A stretch of DNA of 20,370 nt from Cuniculiplasma sp. (GTDB lineage Archaea > Thermoplasmatota > Thermoplasmata > Thermoplasmatales > Thermoplasmataceae): assembly GCA_023256455.1 (NCBI GenBank), contig JAGDXN010000070.1:1-20370 (forward strand), written 5' to 3'. The first letter of the stretch is position 1, and every line of letters begins with the position of its first letter. Shown here piece by piece: positions 14,013-20,370 of this stretch. A model generated the notes under the pieces. That model had not been told where the DNA came from. It did not search any database and saw only the letters and a list, made by a program, of their open reading frames with translations. Made by a program: the position numbers and the translations under genes.

Positions 14013-15181
14013 CTTATCCACCCCCCATATATGGCACCAAGGAAATACTTTTCATAGATTGAGTGTGCCACCTTGAAAAGAGGACCGCTACCCAAAACAC
14101 CACAGTCAGGGAATGGTGTGCTGTTGTCCCTGATCTTCCCCGAGAAATCGCAGTAGGATATCCATCCTGTGCTTCCCATATCTGAGGCACAGAGGCCAAC
14201 CTTGTTATAGGGAAAGGGAGGATATATGCCATCTATATCATTCAATACGAAGGATGCCACGCTGTCAGCCTGGAAGTGTGCAAATACTCCTGCCATTCCT
14301 ATGCCCAGAGATGGAGCAATGGCATCTCCAAGGCCGTAAATGTCATCATATTTCTTTGGCCTGAAGGTTGATGCATTGGCATCCAGCCATCCTCTGGAAC
14401 TGAGCAGATTTTCACTGTTCTTGACAAAATCAGGCACAGAGTGGGGAGGTGCCATAATTGCAAGGTCAAACTTCTCCTCATCGCCCTTCTTTGATATTAT
14501 TTTCCTGTTTTCCCCATCTATTTTATCCATTTCAAATCCATAGTTTCCCTGAATACCAGCATTTTCCAGCCATTCAGTAACAGGGTTTGAGATTACTGGA
14601 CCGAACATTGCCATAGGTTTGCTTGCCCAGTGGACAACCTTGATCTCAATTTTATTCCTCACACCCATATTCGTGTACATATCATTGAGAAGCATGGCCA
14701 TTTCCCAGGGTACAGGTGGGCACTTGTATATCATGCTTGAGACACCAATCACTATCTTGCCCTCCTTAAGGCTCATAAGTTTCTTCCTGAGATCAAGTGC
14801 ATGCTCCATATCCCAAAAATGGCCTATATTGGGAGATTGTGGAATTTTATCATTTTCAATCTTTGCACCGGGTGAAAGAACAAGGTCATCATAGGTAACA
14901 TCACCCTTATCCGTCTTCACAACTCTTTCATCACCATTTACACTCAAAACCTTCGCCTTCATAGGTTTTATTCCAACCTTGCTCAGGTTTTCAAAATTAA
15001 CACCTATCTCCGCTGGTTTTTTAAGTCCCATTGAAACCATTGGGAAAGAGGGCTGAAACTCAGTCCTGCCGTAGGAATCGATCACGGTAATCTCAACATT
15101 CTCCCTATCTATCTTATTTCTCAGCTTTGTTGCTACCAGTCCACCACCTGCACCAGCACCGACGATTACTACTTTTTTCAT
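14009..15181 (-). CDS. Sulfide:quinone oxidoreductase-like flavoprotein
   Basis: 390 residues from MKKVVIVGAGAGGGLVATKL; a TTG three codons upstream is in frame but unlikely. It has the FAD-binding GxGxxG (GAGAGG) at the N-terminus, VLSPGAK and a late FAD motif YGLGDAIA. Two widely spaced Cys fit the redox pair of SQR and flavocytochrome c sulfide dehydrogenase: Cys154 (IYKCPPVPWE) and Cys331 (VGLCASDMGSTG). The C-terminal part (SIYEKYFLGAIYGGW) is amphipathic/aromatic, as in SQR membrane-binding segments. SQR oxidises sulfide to sulfur and passes electrons to quinone at the membrane. The third Cys of some type I SQRs is not evident, so a related persulfide or thiol oxidase is possible. Followed by coupled DUF1641. 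Confidence 0.87.
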   Translation of the reverse strand: MKKVVIVGAGAGGGLVATKLRNKIDRENVEITVIDSYGRTEFQPSFPMVSMGLKKPAEIGVNFENLSKVGIKPMKAKVLSVNGDERVVKTDKGDVTYDDLVLSPGAKIENDKIPQSPNIGHFWDMEHALDLRKKLMSLKEGKIVIGVSSMIYKCPPVPWEMAMLLNDMYTNMGVRNKIEIKVVHWASKPMAMFGPVISNPVTEWLENAGIQGNYGFEMDKIDGENRKIISKKGDEEKFDLAIMAPPHSVPDFVKNSENLLSSRGWLDANASTFRPKKYDDIYGLGDAIAPSLGIGMAGVFAHFQADSVASFVLNDIDGIYPPFPYNKVGLCASDMGSTGWISYCDFSGKIRDNSTPFPDCGVLGSGPLFKVAHSIYEKYFLGAIYGGWIR

Positions 15182-15205
15182 AATGATCAATCATACTATA
15201 TTTAA

Positions 15206-15214
15206 CTTTTATAT
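15206..15214 (-). promoter_or_regulatory. TATA box for the SQR-DUF1641 operon
   Basis: ATATAAAAG on the minus strand, 25-33 bases before the ATG at 15181. It predicts a leaderless or near-leaderless transcript. Confidence 0.55.
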
Positions 15215-15245
15215 TAATTATGCAGTTTATTAAAAAGGCATGGGT

Positions 15246-15848
15246 TTATCTCTTCGTTTCAACAGAATACAATATAAGATCAAGATATTTTTTATCCTCT
15301 ACGTGATGGGCATACATTCTTGGTATTTCCATGTTCAATTTCCTCTTATAAAGAATTTTCCCCCTTTCTCCTATAAATTGGTCAAGAAATTTTTCATTTA
15401 TGGAGTTATGCAGAAGATAAACCCTTTCTCCTGAATTGAATATGGAGTTAAGGAAAGGTATATCTGCATCTCTTTTCACGGCCCCAAAGGGAGGGTTGCA
15501 AAAAACAGTATCAAATCTTTCCCTTATATTGGCAATATTATCTATTGTAATATGGAAGTTTGTAAAATCTTTCAGATTGAATTCAAGAACCTCCCTCTGA
15601 TCTTGATCTATTTCAACGGCCTCCACAAATTTGCAGCCAAGATATAGAGATCCAAAGGAAAAGACACCATAGCCTGCGCCTGCATCAAGTATTTTCCTGT
15701 CAATGACGAAGCCATCCATCATTGCAGACCATAAAACGTCCGATGCAACATAGGGATCGGTTGCATACTGCTCAAGGTAGTTTTTAGGTTTATTAAATTG
15801 CCTGAGCCTGGATAATTGAATTGAAAGATTCTTCTTTGTAATTTTCAC
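15246..15848 (-). CDS. METTL5-like SAM-dependent RNA/DNA methyltransferase
   Basis: 200 residues. Class I methyltransferase: the pre-motif NYLEQYATDPYVASDVLW (23-40) is characteristic of the archaeal/eukaryotic METTL5 group. Motif I is LDAGAGYGVF (54-63), the acidic residue is Glu79 (EAVEID), and the catalytic motif is NPPFG (118-122), used for N6-adenine methylation. Eukaryotic METTL5 makes m6A in 18S rRNA; an rRNA target is probable but unproven here. It starts at a GTG whose GTGA overlaps the stop of the gene upstream, so the two are co-translated. No partner of the TRMT112 type is visible in the window. Confidence 0.85.
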   Translation of the reverse strand: MKITKKNLSIQLSRLRQFNKPKNYLEQYATDPYVASDVLWSAMMDGFVIDRKILDAGAGYGVFSFGSLYLGCKFVEAVEIDQDQREVLEFNLKDFTNFHITIDNIANIRERFDTVFCNPPFGAVKRDADIPFLNSIFNSGERVYLLHNSINEKFLDQFIGERGKILYKRKLNMEIPRMYAHHVEDKKYLDLILYSVETKR

Positions 15849-16156
15849 TCTTCGACTGTTCCCCCACCAACTGCAATATTAATTACATTACGGGAAACTT
15901 TCATGGATTCTTCAGGACTCATGCCCCTTTCAATAAGTATTTTTTGAATCTTCAACATTGCTCTCTGTTTTTTCCAGGTTCCCTCTTCGTGGGTAGCCAT
16001 AACTATGTACCTGGCTACTTCCCTGTCAATATTAATGCCAAAGCGTTCCCTGATCTTCACCTGCCAGATAGGGACCAGTACCTCTGGAATGTTTCTGAGA
16101 TTGTTGCTCTCTCTTCTCTTAGCTACAATCCTATCAACCTTCCGTCTGCTATTCAT
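15845..16156 (-). CDS. Conserved-looking 103-aa basic helical protein, unassigned
   Basis: From the ATG at 16156 it reads MNSRRKVDRIVAKRRESNNL; a GTG two codons upstream is an alternative. The N-terminus is strongly basic, then a mostly helical body (VLVPIWQVKIRERFGINIDREV and GTWKKQRAMLKIQKILIERG) and an end GGGTVEE. No Cys pairs or membrane segment. I do not recognise the family. The basic, helical character and the overlap with a METTL5-like methyltransferase gene suggest an RNA- or ribosome-associated role. A TATA-like ctatatag at 16195-16202 lies upstream. Confidence 0.7.
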   Translation of the reverse strand: MNSRRKVDRIVAKRRESNNLRNIPEVLVPIWQVKIRERFGINIDREVARYIVMATHEEGTWKKQRAMLKIQKILIERGMSPEESMKVSRNVINIAVGGGTVEE

Positions 16157-16236
16157 TGACACAAAGCACTATTTTAACAATAGTAATAAAGTTAACTATA
16201 TAGGTAAAAATTAATTAAAGTAGTTTTAAAAATTTT

Positions 16237-16243
16237 AAAAAAA
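16237..16243 (-). terminator. T7 tract after the LSm gene
   Basis: Seven T on the minus strand directly follow the LSm stop codon, with further T-rich sequence downstream. A likely archaeal terminator for the Csl4-LSm operon. Confidence 0.5.
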
Positions 16244-16459
16244 TTATGATGGAGAAATTCTTACTACGTTGCTTCCCCTTATTATAACAGTTCCAAGTTT
16301 CCTGTTTACTTCGTTGCCTATCTCTTCCACAGAATCCATTACCATGTTCATATATTCGTCATATCCTGTAAGAACACCCTCCAGAACTCTGTTGTCTTTC
16401 AATAGCAATGAAACCTTCTTGTTCAGATTTTCCTCAAGTATTTTCATGGGCAATATCAT
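16244..16459 (-). CDS. Sm-like archaeal protein (LSm/SmAP)
   Basis: 71 residues from MILPMKILEENL. The frame opens two codons earlier at a GTG, but aggtg placed 5 bases before the ATG at 16459 favours the latter. Sm1 motif: VLEGVLTGYDEYMNMVMDSVEE (about 25-46), with the D-x-x-M-N type RNA-binding residues DEYMN. Sm2 motif: LGTVIIRGSNVVRIS, with RG in the usual place. It forms a heptameric ring that binds U-rich RNA. Third gene of a Csl4 - 54-aa - LSm operon, linking it to RNA turnover. The L37e ribosomal protein gene often found after archaeal LSm is absent here. Confidence 0.93.
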   Translation of the reverse strand: MILPMKILEENLNKKVSLLLKDNRVLEGVLTGYDEYMNMVMDSVEEIGNEVNRKLGTVIIRGSNVVRISPS

Positions 16460-16468
16460 TTTCACACC

Positions 16469-16633
16469 TCAGTTAAACTCTTCGTCATCCAATTCTTCTC
16501 TTTTCATTATGAACTGGATTAAACCTCTTACAACCTCTTTCATGTCGTCCAGCTCTCTTCTCATGCTAACAAGTTCTCTACTCATTTTTTCGAATTCTTT
16601 CCCATTTACTCCATTTACCATTTCAATCACCAT
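16469..16633 (-). CDS. 54-residue helical/coiled-coil protein between Csl4 and LSm
   Basis: The minus-strand frame starts at an ATG that overlaps the Csl4 stop (TAATG) and ends 9 bases before the LSm start. It begins MVIEMVNGVNGKEFEKMSRE and continues with the heptad-like LVSMRRELDDMKEVVRGLIQ, ending in acidic EELDDEEFN. A later Met (residue 5) is also possible. The sequence predicts one long helix able to form a coiled coil; no metal motif. Exact packing between two RNA-processing genes strongly supports a real gene. It is missed by minimum-length gene callers. Function unknown; a small cofactor of the exosome or SmAP is a guess from position. Confidence 0.75.
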   Translation of the reverse strand: MVIEMVNGVNGKEFEKMSRELVSMRRELDDMKEVVRGLIQFIMKREELDDEEFN

Positions 16634-17196
16634 TACGGAACAGGAGAGCCGTAATCAGGGGCAAACTTTCTTGTTTCTGTTCTCTGGCAGTTTTCACAGT
16701 ATAGTTTTCCATCTTTTAGTACCAGGTAGTTCCTGCATTTGGTGCATCTTGTTAGCAGGACTCCGAGATTGTTTCCATGCATAGTGAGCTCGAGGTTCTG
16801 ACCGACCCTTATTACTTTTGCTCTTATTATATCTCCTATTCTGGCACTCTGGAAAAATCTGTCATCTCTCCTGTCATCGTTCATATTTCTGATATAGCCC
16901 TCAGCCTGGTAATCCATGATCCTTCCTTCCCTGCCAAGGCCTGCAATGGAAACTATGGTCTGTCTGCTATCGCTTCTTGTTACCTGTCCATATACAATGT
17001 CGCCAATAACAGCTTTTATTTTAGTCTTAGGAGATTTAACGCTTATAGTAAGTTCCTTCTCATTCCTTTGTGGAATACCTGGAACTAGAGATATTACCAG
17101 ACCATTGGATTCCAGCGTATTTTTCCCAGGAACGTACTCTTCAGCTGTTGATAGTTTATCACCAGGCAAAACAAATTTCTCGAGATTTTCTTTCAT
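16633..17196 (-). CDS. csl4: Exosome RNA-binding subunit Csl4
   Basis: 187 residues from MKENLEKFVLPGDKLSTAEE. Upstream of that ATG only one in-frame TTG precedes. Domain order matches archaeal Csl4: N-terminal PGDKLSTAEEYVPG (11-24), S1 RNA-binding domain around 62-142 (GDIVYGQVTRSDSRQTIVSI to RVGQNLELTM), and a C-terminal zinc ribbon C151TKC154...C167ENC170. Csl4 caps the Rrp41-Rrp42 ring and helps feed RNA into the 3'-5' exosome. The ring subunits are not in this window. First gene of a three-gene operon with the 54-aa peptide and LSm. Confidence 0.94.
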   Translation of the reverse strand: MKENLEKFVLPGDKLSTAEEYVPGKNTLESNGLVISLVPGIPQRNEKELTISVKSPKTKIKAVIGDIVYGQVTRSDSRQTIVSIAGLGREGRIMDYQAEGYIRNMNDDRRDDRFFQSARIGDIIRAKVIRVGQNLELTMHGNNLGVLLTRCTKCRNYLVLKDGKLYCENCQRTETRKFAPDYGSPVP

Positions 17197-17370
17197 CAAT
17201 ATTCCCTGACTGTTTTGAATGATGTAAATTATCTTATTAATCTTTTTTCAAAAATATACATATTTTTCGTTTCTGGATTCTAAAATCTAAGGGAATTTAG
17301 GATTTGTCATTTTTCAAAATCGGGAAAAAATCTAACCCAATCTTTATTTAAAAATTATGCATGCCTGACC
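17197..17370. promoter_or_regulatory. Divergent csl4/arcS intergenic region
   Basis: 174 AT-rich bases. aaaaatat/atattttt form an 8+8 palindrome with a 2-base centre at 17250-17267; tttttcaaaa occurs twice (near 17244 and 17314). TTTATTTAAA at 17343-17352 is a TATA box 19-28 bases before the ArcS GTG, so that transcript is probably leaderless. The csl4 promoter must lie around 17220-17270 on the minus strand, overlapping the palindrome. Confidence 0.5.
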
Positions 17371-18933
17371 GTGATAAAGAGCCAGAACTATTTTGCATTT
17401 TCAAGAAGCGGAGAATATTCCTCAGACGATGGAATGCACAAATTTCCTTTTGTTTTAAACTCAAAGAAAGAGATTCATTCGACTTTTGACAGCTTTCTTA
17501 TAAGGGGCGAAAGTGCTGATGAGAAAACTATTTCAACTGAATCTGGAAATGTAAAGATATGGGAAAGCCAGAATTTTTTCATACTTTCCGAAAACCCTGA
17601 TTTCATAATGAGAAGCGGTCTCGCAGTAAAGCGCATAATAAATTTGAAGAGGAGTCTCGGTTATTCAAAGCTTCTGTACATTCCAGGTATTTCCGATCCC
17701 TATCTTATTCCGGTATGGATGCTTCTTGGGGTTGATGTATTTGATGATATAAACGCCATAATGGAAGGTTCTCACGCCATAAGGTATACTATGTTTGGCA
17801 GGGCAGGCGATGTGAATGACCAGACGGAAAATAATATTAGTTTTCTCGAGGATGAGGTAGACCTTCTGGCCAGATCCATAGAAAACGGGACATTCTTCAA
17901 TGTCGTGGAAAGATTCAACGTGTCGCCAAAAAGTATGGAAATAATAAGGCATCTCGAGACAATTTTTTTCAATAATTTTGAAAAGAACTTTCCAAGATAT
18001 ACTCCAAAAATACTTGCTGGAGGCCTCGATTCCATGAGGAGACCTGACGTCAAAAGATTCAACAGTTATATCCAGACTGAATATTCAAAGAAAAATATGT
18101 CGGATATTGCCCTGTTCATACCCTGTTCCGCGAGAAAACCATATTCAAGATCAAAGAGCCATATGAGGCTGATCGAGGCCATATATCCATTCAGAAATCA
18201 CGTTCATGAAATTATCTTAACGTCACCCATCGCCCTTGTGCCAAGGGAGCTTGAAGATACCTATCCTCCGAGATTTTACGACATACCTGTAACTGGCCAG
18301 TGGTATGAGGAAGAGAAGAATCAAATAGAAGGCATTCTAAAAGAATATGTAAGGAGGAATAATTATAAGCACATAATTTTCTTTTTACCTGAAGATATGA
18401 AATTTGTGGAAGATTTTGGCATATCTGGCCACTTTGTTCCATGGAAAAAGCATGAAAGCAATGAGTTTGAAGATCTTCTTGATATTCTGAGGAAAATTAC
18501 GGAGGATAAAAAGCACGAGAAGCGGGACTTTCTGAAGGAGAAAATGATTGCCATTGCAGATTATCAGTTTGGATCGTGGATCAGCACATATACCAAAGAT
18601 ATGAAGGTCACCAGAATGTTTAACCAGTTTATGTTGACCCTGGATGGGAAGCCATATTTCATCTTTAACGAGGACATGGGGAAGCTCACCATACACAGGG
18701 ATGCTTCCTGGATCTTCCTGAAGGAGGGAAAATGGCTTGTAGAGATAGATGACTTCAAACCGACGGCAAATATTTATGCCATGGGAGTAAGAGATTGTTC
18801 AGAGCAGGTAAGACAGGGAGACGAGGTTGTAATACACCATAATGGGGAAGCGAGAGGTGTTGGTACGGCAAGAATGAGTGCCGAAATGATGAAAATGAAT
18901 GAAAGAGGAATAGCAGTAAAGGTACGGAACTAA
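17371..18933 (+). CDS. arcS: Archaeosine synthase ArcS (TgtA2)
   Basis: 520 residues. ArcS acts on preQ0 at position 15 of tRNA, adding lysine; a radical-SAM partner (RaSEA) completes archaeosine in some archaea. The N-terminal ~240 residues are a degenerate TGT-like barrel (LLYIPGISDPYLIPVWMLLG, 101-120, then LAGGLDSMRRPDVKRF). The ArcS core motif PCSARKPYSRSKSH is at 251-264, followed by SPIALVPRELEDTYPPRFYD (285-304) and VTGQWYEEE. A PUA domain (~430-520) ends the protein. The start is GTG at 17371, supported by the TATA box and by the lack of an in-frame ATG upstream; the nearby ATG at 17361 is in another frame. It is transcribed divergently from csl4. Confidence 0.92.
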   Translation: MIKSQNYFAFSRSGEYSSDDGMHKFPFVLNSKKEIHSTFDSFLIRGESADEKTISTESGNVKIWESQNFFILSENPDFIMRSGLAVKRIINLKRSLGYSKLLYIPGISDPYLIPVWMLLGVDVFDDINAIMEGSHAIRYTMFGRAGDVNDQTENNISFLEDEVDLLARSIENGTFFNVVERFNVSPKSMEIIRHLETIFFNNFEKNFPRYTPKILAGGLDSMRRPDVKRFNSYIQTEYSKKNMSDIALFIPCSARKPYSRSKSHMRLIEAIYPFRNHVHEIILTSPIALVPRELEDTYPPRFYDIPVTGQWYEEEKNQIEGILKEYVRRNNYKHIIFFLPEDMKFVEDFGISGHFVPWKKHESNEFEDLLDILRKITEDKKHEKRDFLKEKMIAIADYQFGSWISTYTKDMKVTRMFNQFMLTLDGKPYFIFNEDMGKLTIHRDASWIFLKEGKWLVEIDDFKPTANIYAMGVRDCSEQVRQGDEVVIHHNGEARGVGTARMSAEMMKMNERGIAVKVRN

Positions 18934-18943
18934 ATTGTATCAA

Positions 18944-18953
18944 CAAATTTATT
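18944..18953 (+). promoter_or_regulatory. TATA-like box for the surface-protein gene
   Basis: aaatttatta lies 27-36 bases before the ATG at 18980, the distance expected for a leaderless transcript. The gap from ArcS is only 46 bases, so readthrough is also possible. Confidence 0.4.
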
Positions 18954-18979
18954 AGTATTAATGACAATCTCTAAGCGTA

Positions 18980-20370
18980 ATGGTTCAAATTAGCCCAAAA
19001 TTCATAATTGCCATAGCCCTGGCCACTATTCTTATTCTTTCAGGTTTAAGCCTTTACCATACAGATTATAGATCAAAACCCTATGAGAAATTGTCTCTGC
19101 CTGAATATTTTCAAAATGAGGTTAAAATGCTTTCTTTCTCTCCTGACGGTTCAATGGGTACTCCTATTGGAAACGCTACTGTAAATATATATGGTTATGT
19201 GACAGATACCGCGGGCTCTCCAATTTCCAATTTGAACCTCTCAGTTTATGTTTTCCCATGGGTTGTGCATTACACAACTAACTTCAATGGGTTTTATCAT
19301 GTAGTTTTGCTAAAATATGGGACATTTACTGCAGGTTATAAGGCTCCTGGATATGGGACAACCCTGAGGACATTTACAGTTCTTTCTGGTAACAGCCTGT
19401 GGGAAAATATAACACTTAAGAAAGCTACGTTTTACCATATTTCTGGAAATACACTGAATAATACCTCAGCACCGGTAGGAAATGTAAAACTTATTTTTGT
19501 ATCATTTTTCAGCTATACTTTTGGCTATTCATCATCAACATCCAGTTTTAATTCAAGTTTGCAGAACGGAACATATGCTGTACTGACTATTAAAAAGAAT
19601 TATAAGATTGAACCGAAGCCACTTTATTTCAATGTAACAGGAAAGAATATTCGCAATCTTGAACTTAAAATGGAAAGAACCAATAATTCAAGTTATAATA
19701 TTTATGGTTATGTATTCAACAAGCTGGGCCAGCCTGTGGCAAATGCCACAGTAACTTCATATAATAGTGTGGGAAATAGGGATTCCCTATCTGTGAAGAC
19801 AAACAGTTCTGGTTATTATGACATATCTGTTCCATATGGCCAAAATATGGTGAAGGCAGGGGGAAGCTATTTCCAGACCAACGCTTCCCCATTGTTCTTC
19901 GTAAAACAAAATATGATGTATAATTTCTCCCTTACGGCAAAGGACCCATTCTATGCCTCAGGAAGTGGCCCCTCAGGCCTGTCTTTCCTCCCATCATTTA
20001 TGGAAAGGAATGCATCCAGATATTTGAGAGGAAATCTGTCAGATTTAAATTATAACCTATCTACATCCACGAACCATTTCAGCCTTGAGGCATACAACAC
20101 ATTTTATAACAATAATATAGGAAACAAGTTCTTCAAGCCTCTGCGTGGAGTGGTTGCCATAGATGATCTGGGTACGATTTTTTACAGAGAATTTAATTTT
20201 TCGCAGAATGATGGCATAGCCAACGTGCCTTCATTTTTCTATGGTTCATACAAAATGATCATATATGTTAACGGATTTAATATTCTGAATGAGTCTTACG
20301 ATTTCCATTCATCTGTGAATCCAATTTTTCCAGTAAAACTTGTTCCTCTTCCAGGTCAGGTTTTCTACAT
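18980..20370 (+). CDS. Large secreted/membrane-anchored surface protein, N-terminal part
   Basis: Open from the ATG at 18980 to the window end (463 codons, no stop), so the gene is truncated by the window edge. An N-terminal hydrophobic segment (FIIAIALATILILSGLSLY, residues 8-26) is a signal peptide or anchor. The rest is Asn/Ser/Thr/Tyr-rich with many N-x-S/T sequons (more than 12), as in glycosylated envelope proteins of wall-less Thermoplasmatales. At least three beta-sandwich repeats of the carboxypeptidase-regulatory/CNA-B kind are visible: NIYGYV..T..GSPISNLNLSVYV (from 69), HISGNTLNNTSAPVGNVKL (from 153) and NIYGYV..K.GQPVANATV (from 240), the last followed by TNSSGYYDISVPYG. No catalytic domain is seen in this part. 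A C-terminal membrane anchor or protease domain may follow outside the window. Confidence 0.85.
   Translation, partial: MVQISPKFIIAIALATILILSGLSLYHTDYRSKPYEKLSLPEYFQNEVKMLSFSPDGSMGTPIGNATVNIYGYVTDTAGSPISNLNLSVYVFPWVVHYTTNFNGFYHVVLLKYGTFTAGYKAPGYGTTLRTFTVLSGNSLWENITLKKATFYHISGNTLNNTSAPVGNVKLIFVSFFSYTFGYSSSTSSFNSSLQNGTYAVLTIKKNYKIEPKPLYFNVTGKNIRNLELKMERTNNSSYNIYGYVFNKLGQPVANATVTSYNSVGNRDSLSVKTNSSGYYDISVPYGQNMVKAGGSYFQTNASPLFFVKQNMMYNFSLTAKDPFYASGSGPSGLSFLPSFMERNASRYLRGNLSDLNYNLSTSTNHFSLEAYNTFYNNNIGNKFFKPLRGVVAIDDLGTIFYREFNFSQNDGIANVPSFFYGSYKMIIYVNGFNILNESYDFHSSVNPIFPVKLVPLPGQVFY

Noticed and set aside
15240..15434. 64-codon plus-strand frame opposite the METTL5-like gene
   Set aside because: Antisense to a well-supported methyltransferase; Phe/Lys/Ile-rich with no ribosome site.
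17361..17489. Frame starting ATG at 17361 upstream of and overlapping arcS
   Set aside because: 42 codons in another frame, very Arg/Phe-rich, overlapping the start of a well-identified gene.
1..20370. CRISPR array, insertion sequence, origin of replication
   Set aside because: No regularly spaced repeats, no transposase-like frame, and no origin-type repeat cluster or Orc1/Cdc6 gene were seen on either strand.

Overview
The window looks like a piece of chromosome from a low-GC, wall-less acidophilic archaeon of the Thermoplasmatales (Thermoplasma/Ferroplasma/Picrophilus/Cuniculiplasma group). The grounds are a thermosome alpha subunit very like that of Thermoplasma, archaeal RNA-processing genes (Csl4, LSm, ArcS), tRNAs without encoded CCA, TATA-box promoters with short or absent leaders, and AGG/AGA/ATA-rich codon use. 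The species cannot be fixed from the sequence alone.

Layout. (1) 1-61 is the 3' end of a tRNA-Pro(CGG). About 1 kb of poorly coding DNA follows, with short, probably decayed frames on both strands and one frame broken by an amber codon. A metal-dependent cyclase/hydrolase gene comes next (1074-1670), then a 500-base AT-rich gap and a tRNA-Glu(CTC) on the minus strand. (2) 2381-4398 holds a possible 46-residue membrane peptide, a MarR-type regulator, a START/SRPBCC-like protein with an unassigned C-terminal half, and a divergent hotdog thioesterase. (3) 4560-7815 is a tight operon: a thiolase-like protein lacking the usual nucleophilic Cys, its DUF35 zinc/OB partner, and a double-length ThyX-type protein. 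(4) 7898-9538 is the thermosome gene with its own strong promoter, Shine-Dalgarno site and T-tract. (5) 9635-12526 is a sucC-sucD-argF operon (ATP-yielding succinyl-CoA ligase plus ornithine carbamoyltransferase). (6) 12638-13566 is a dienelactone-hydrolase-like gene coupled by ATGA to a 45-codon gene. (7) 13569-15181 (minus) is a sulfide:quinone oxidoreductase-like flavoprotein coupled by ATGA to a DUF1641 protein. (8) 15246-17196 (minus) is RNA-related: an unassigned 103-residue protein overlapping a METTL5-like methyltransferase, and a Csl4 - 54-residue peptide - LSm operon. (9) 17371-18933 is the archaeosine synthase ArcS, and 18980 to the end is the N-terminal part of a large secreted, sequon-rich surface protein.

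Much of the window is housekeeping. The parts most worth a second look are the thiolase with Gly at the nucleophile position beside an intact DUF35 partner, the fused ThyX in which each half keeps a different part of the catalytic motif, three small genes set in operons or between genes (46, 45 and 54 residues), and a possible relic of integration behind tRNA-Pro. I saw no CRISPR array, insertion sequence or complete integrase.
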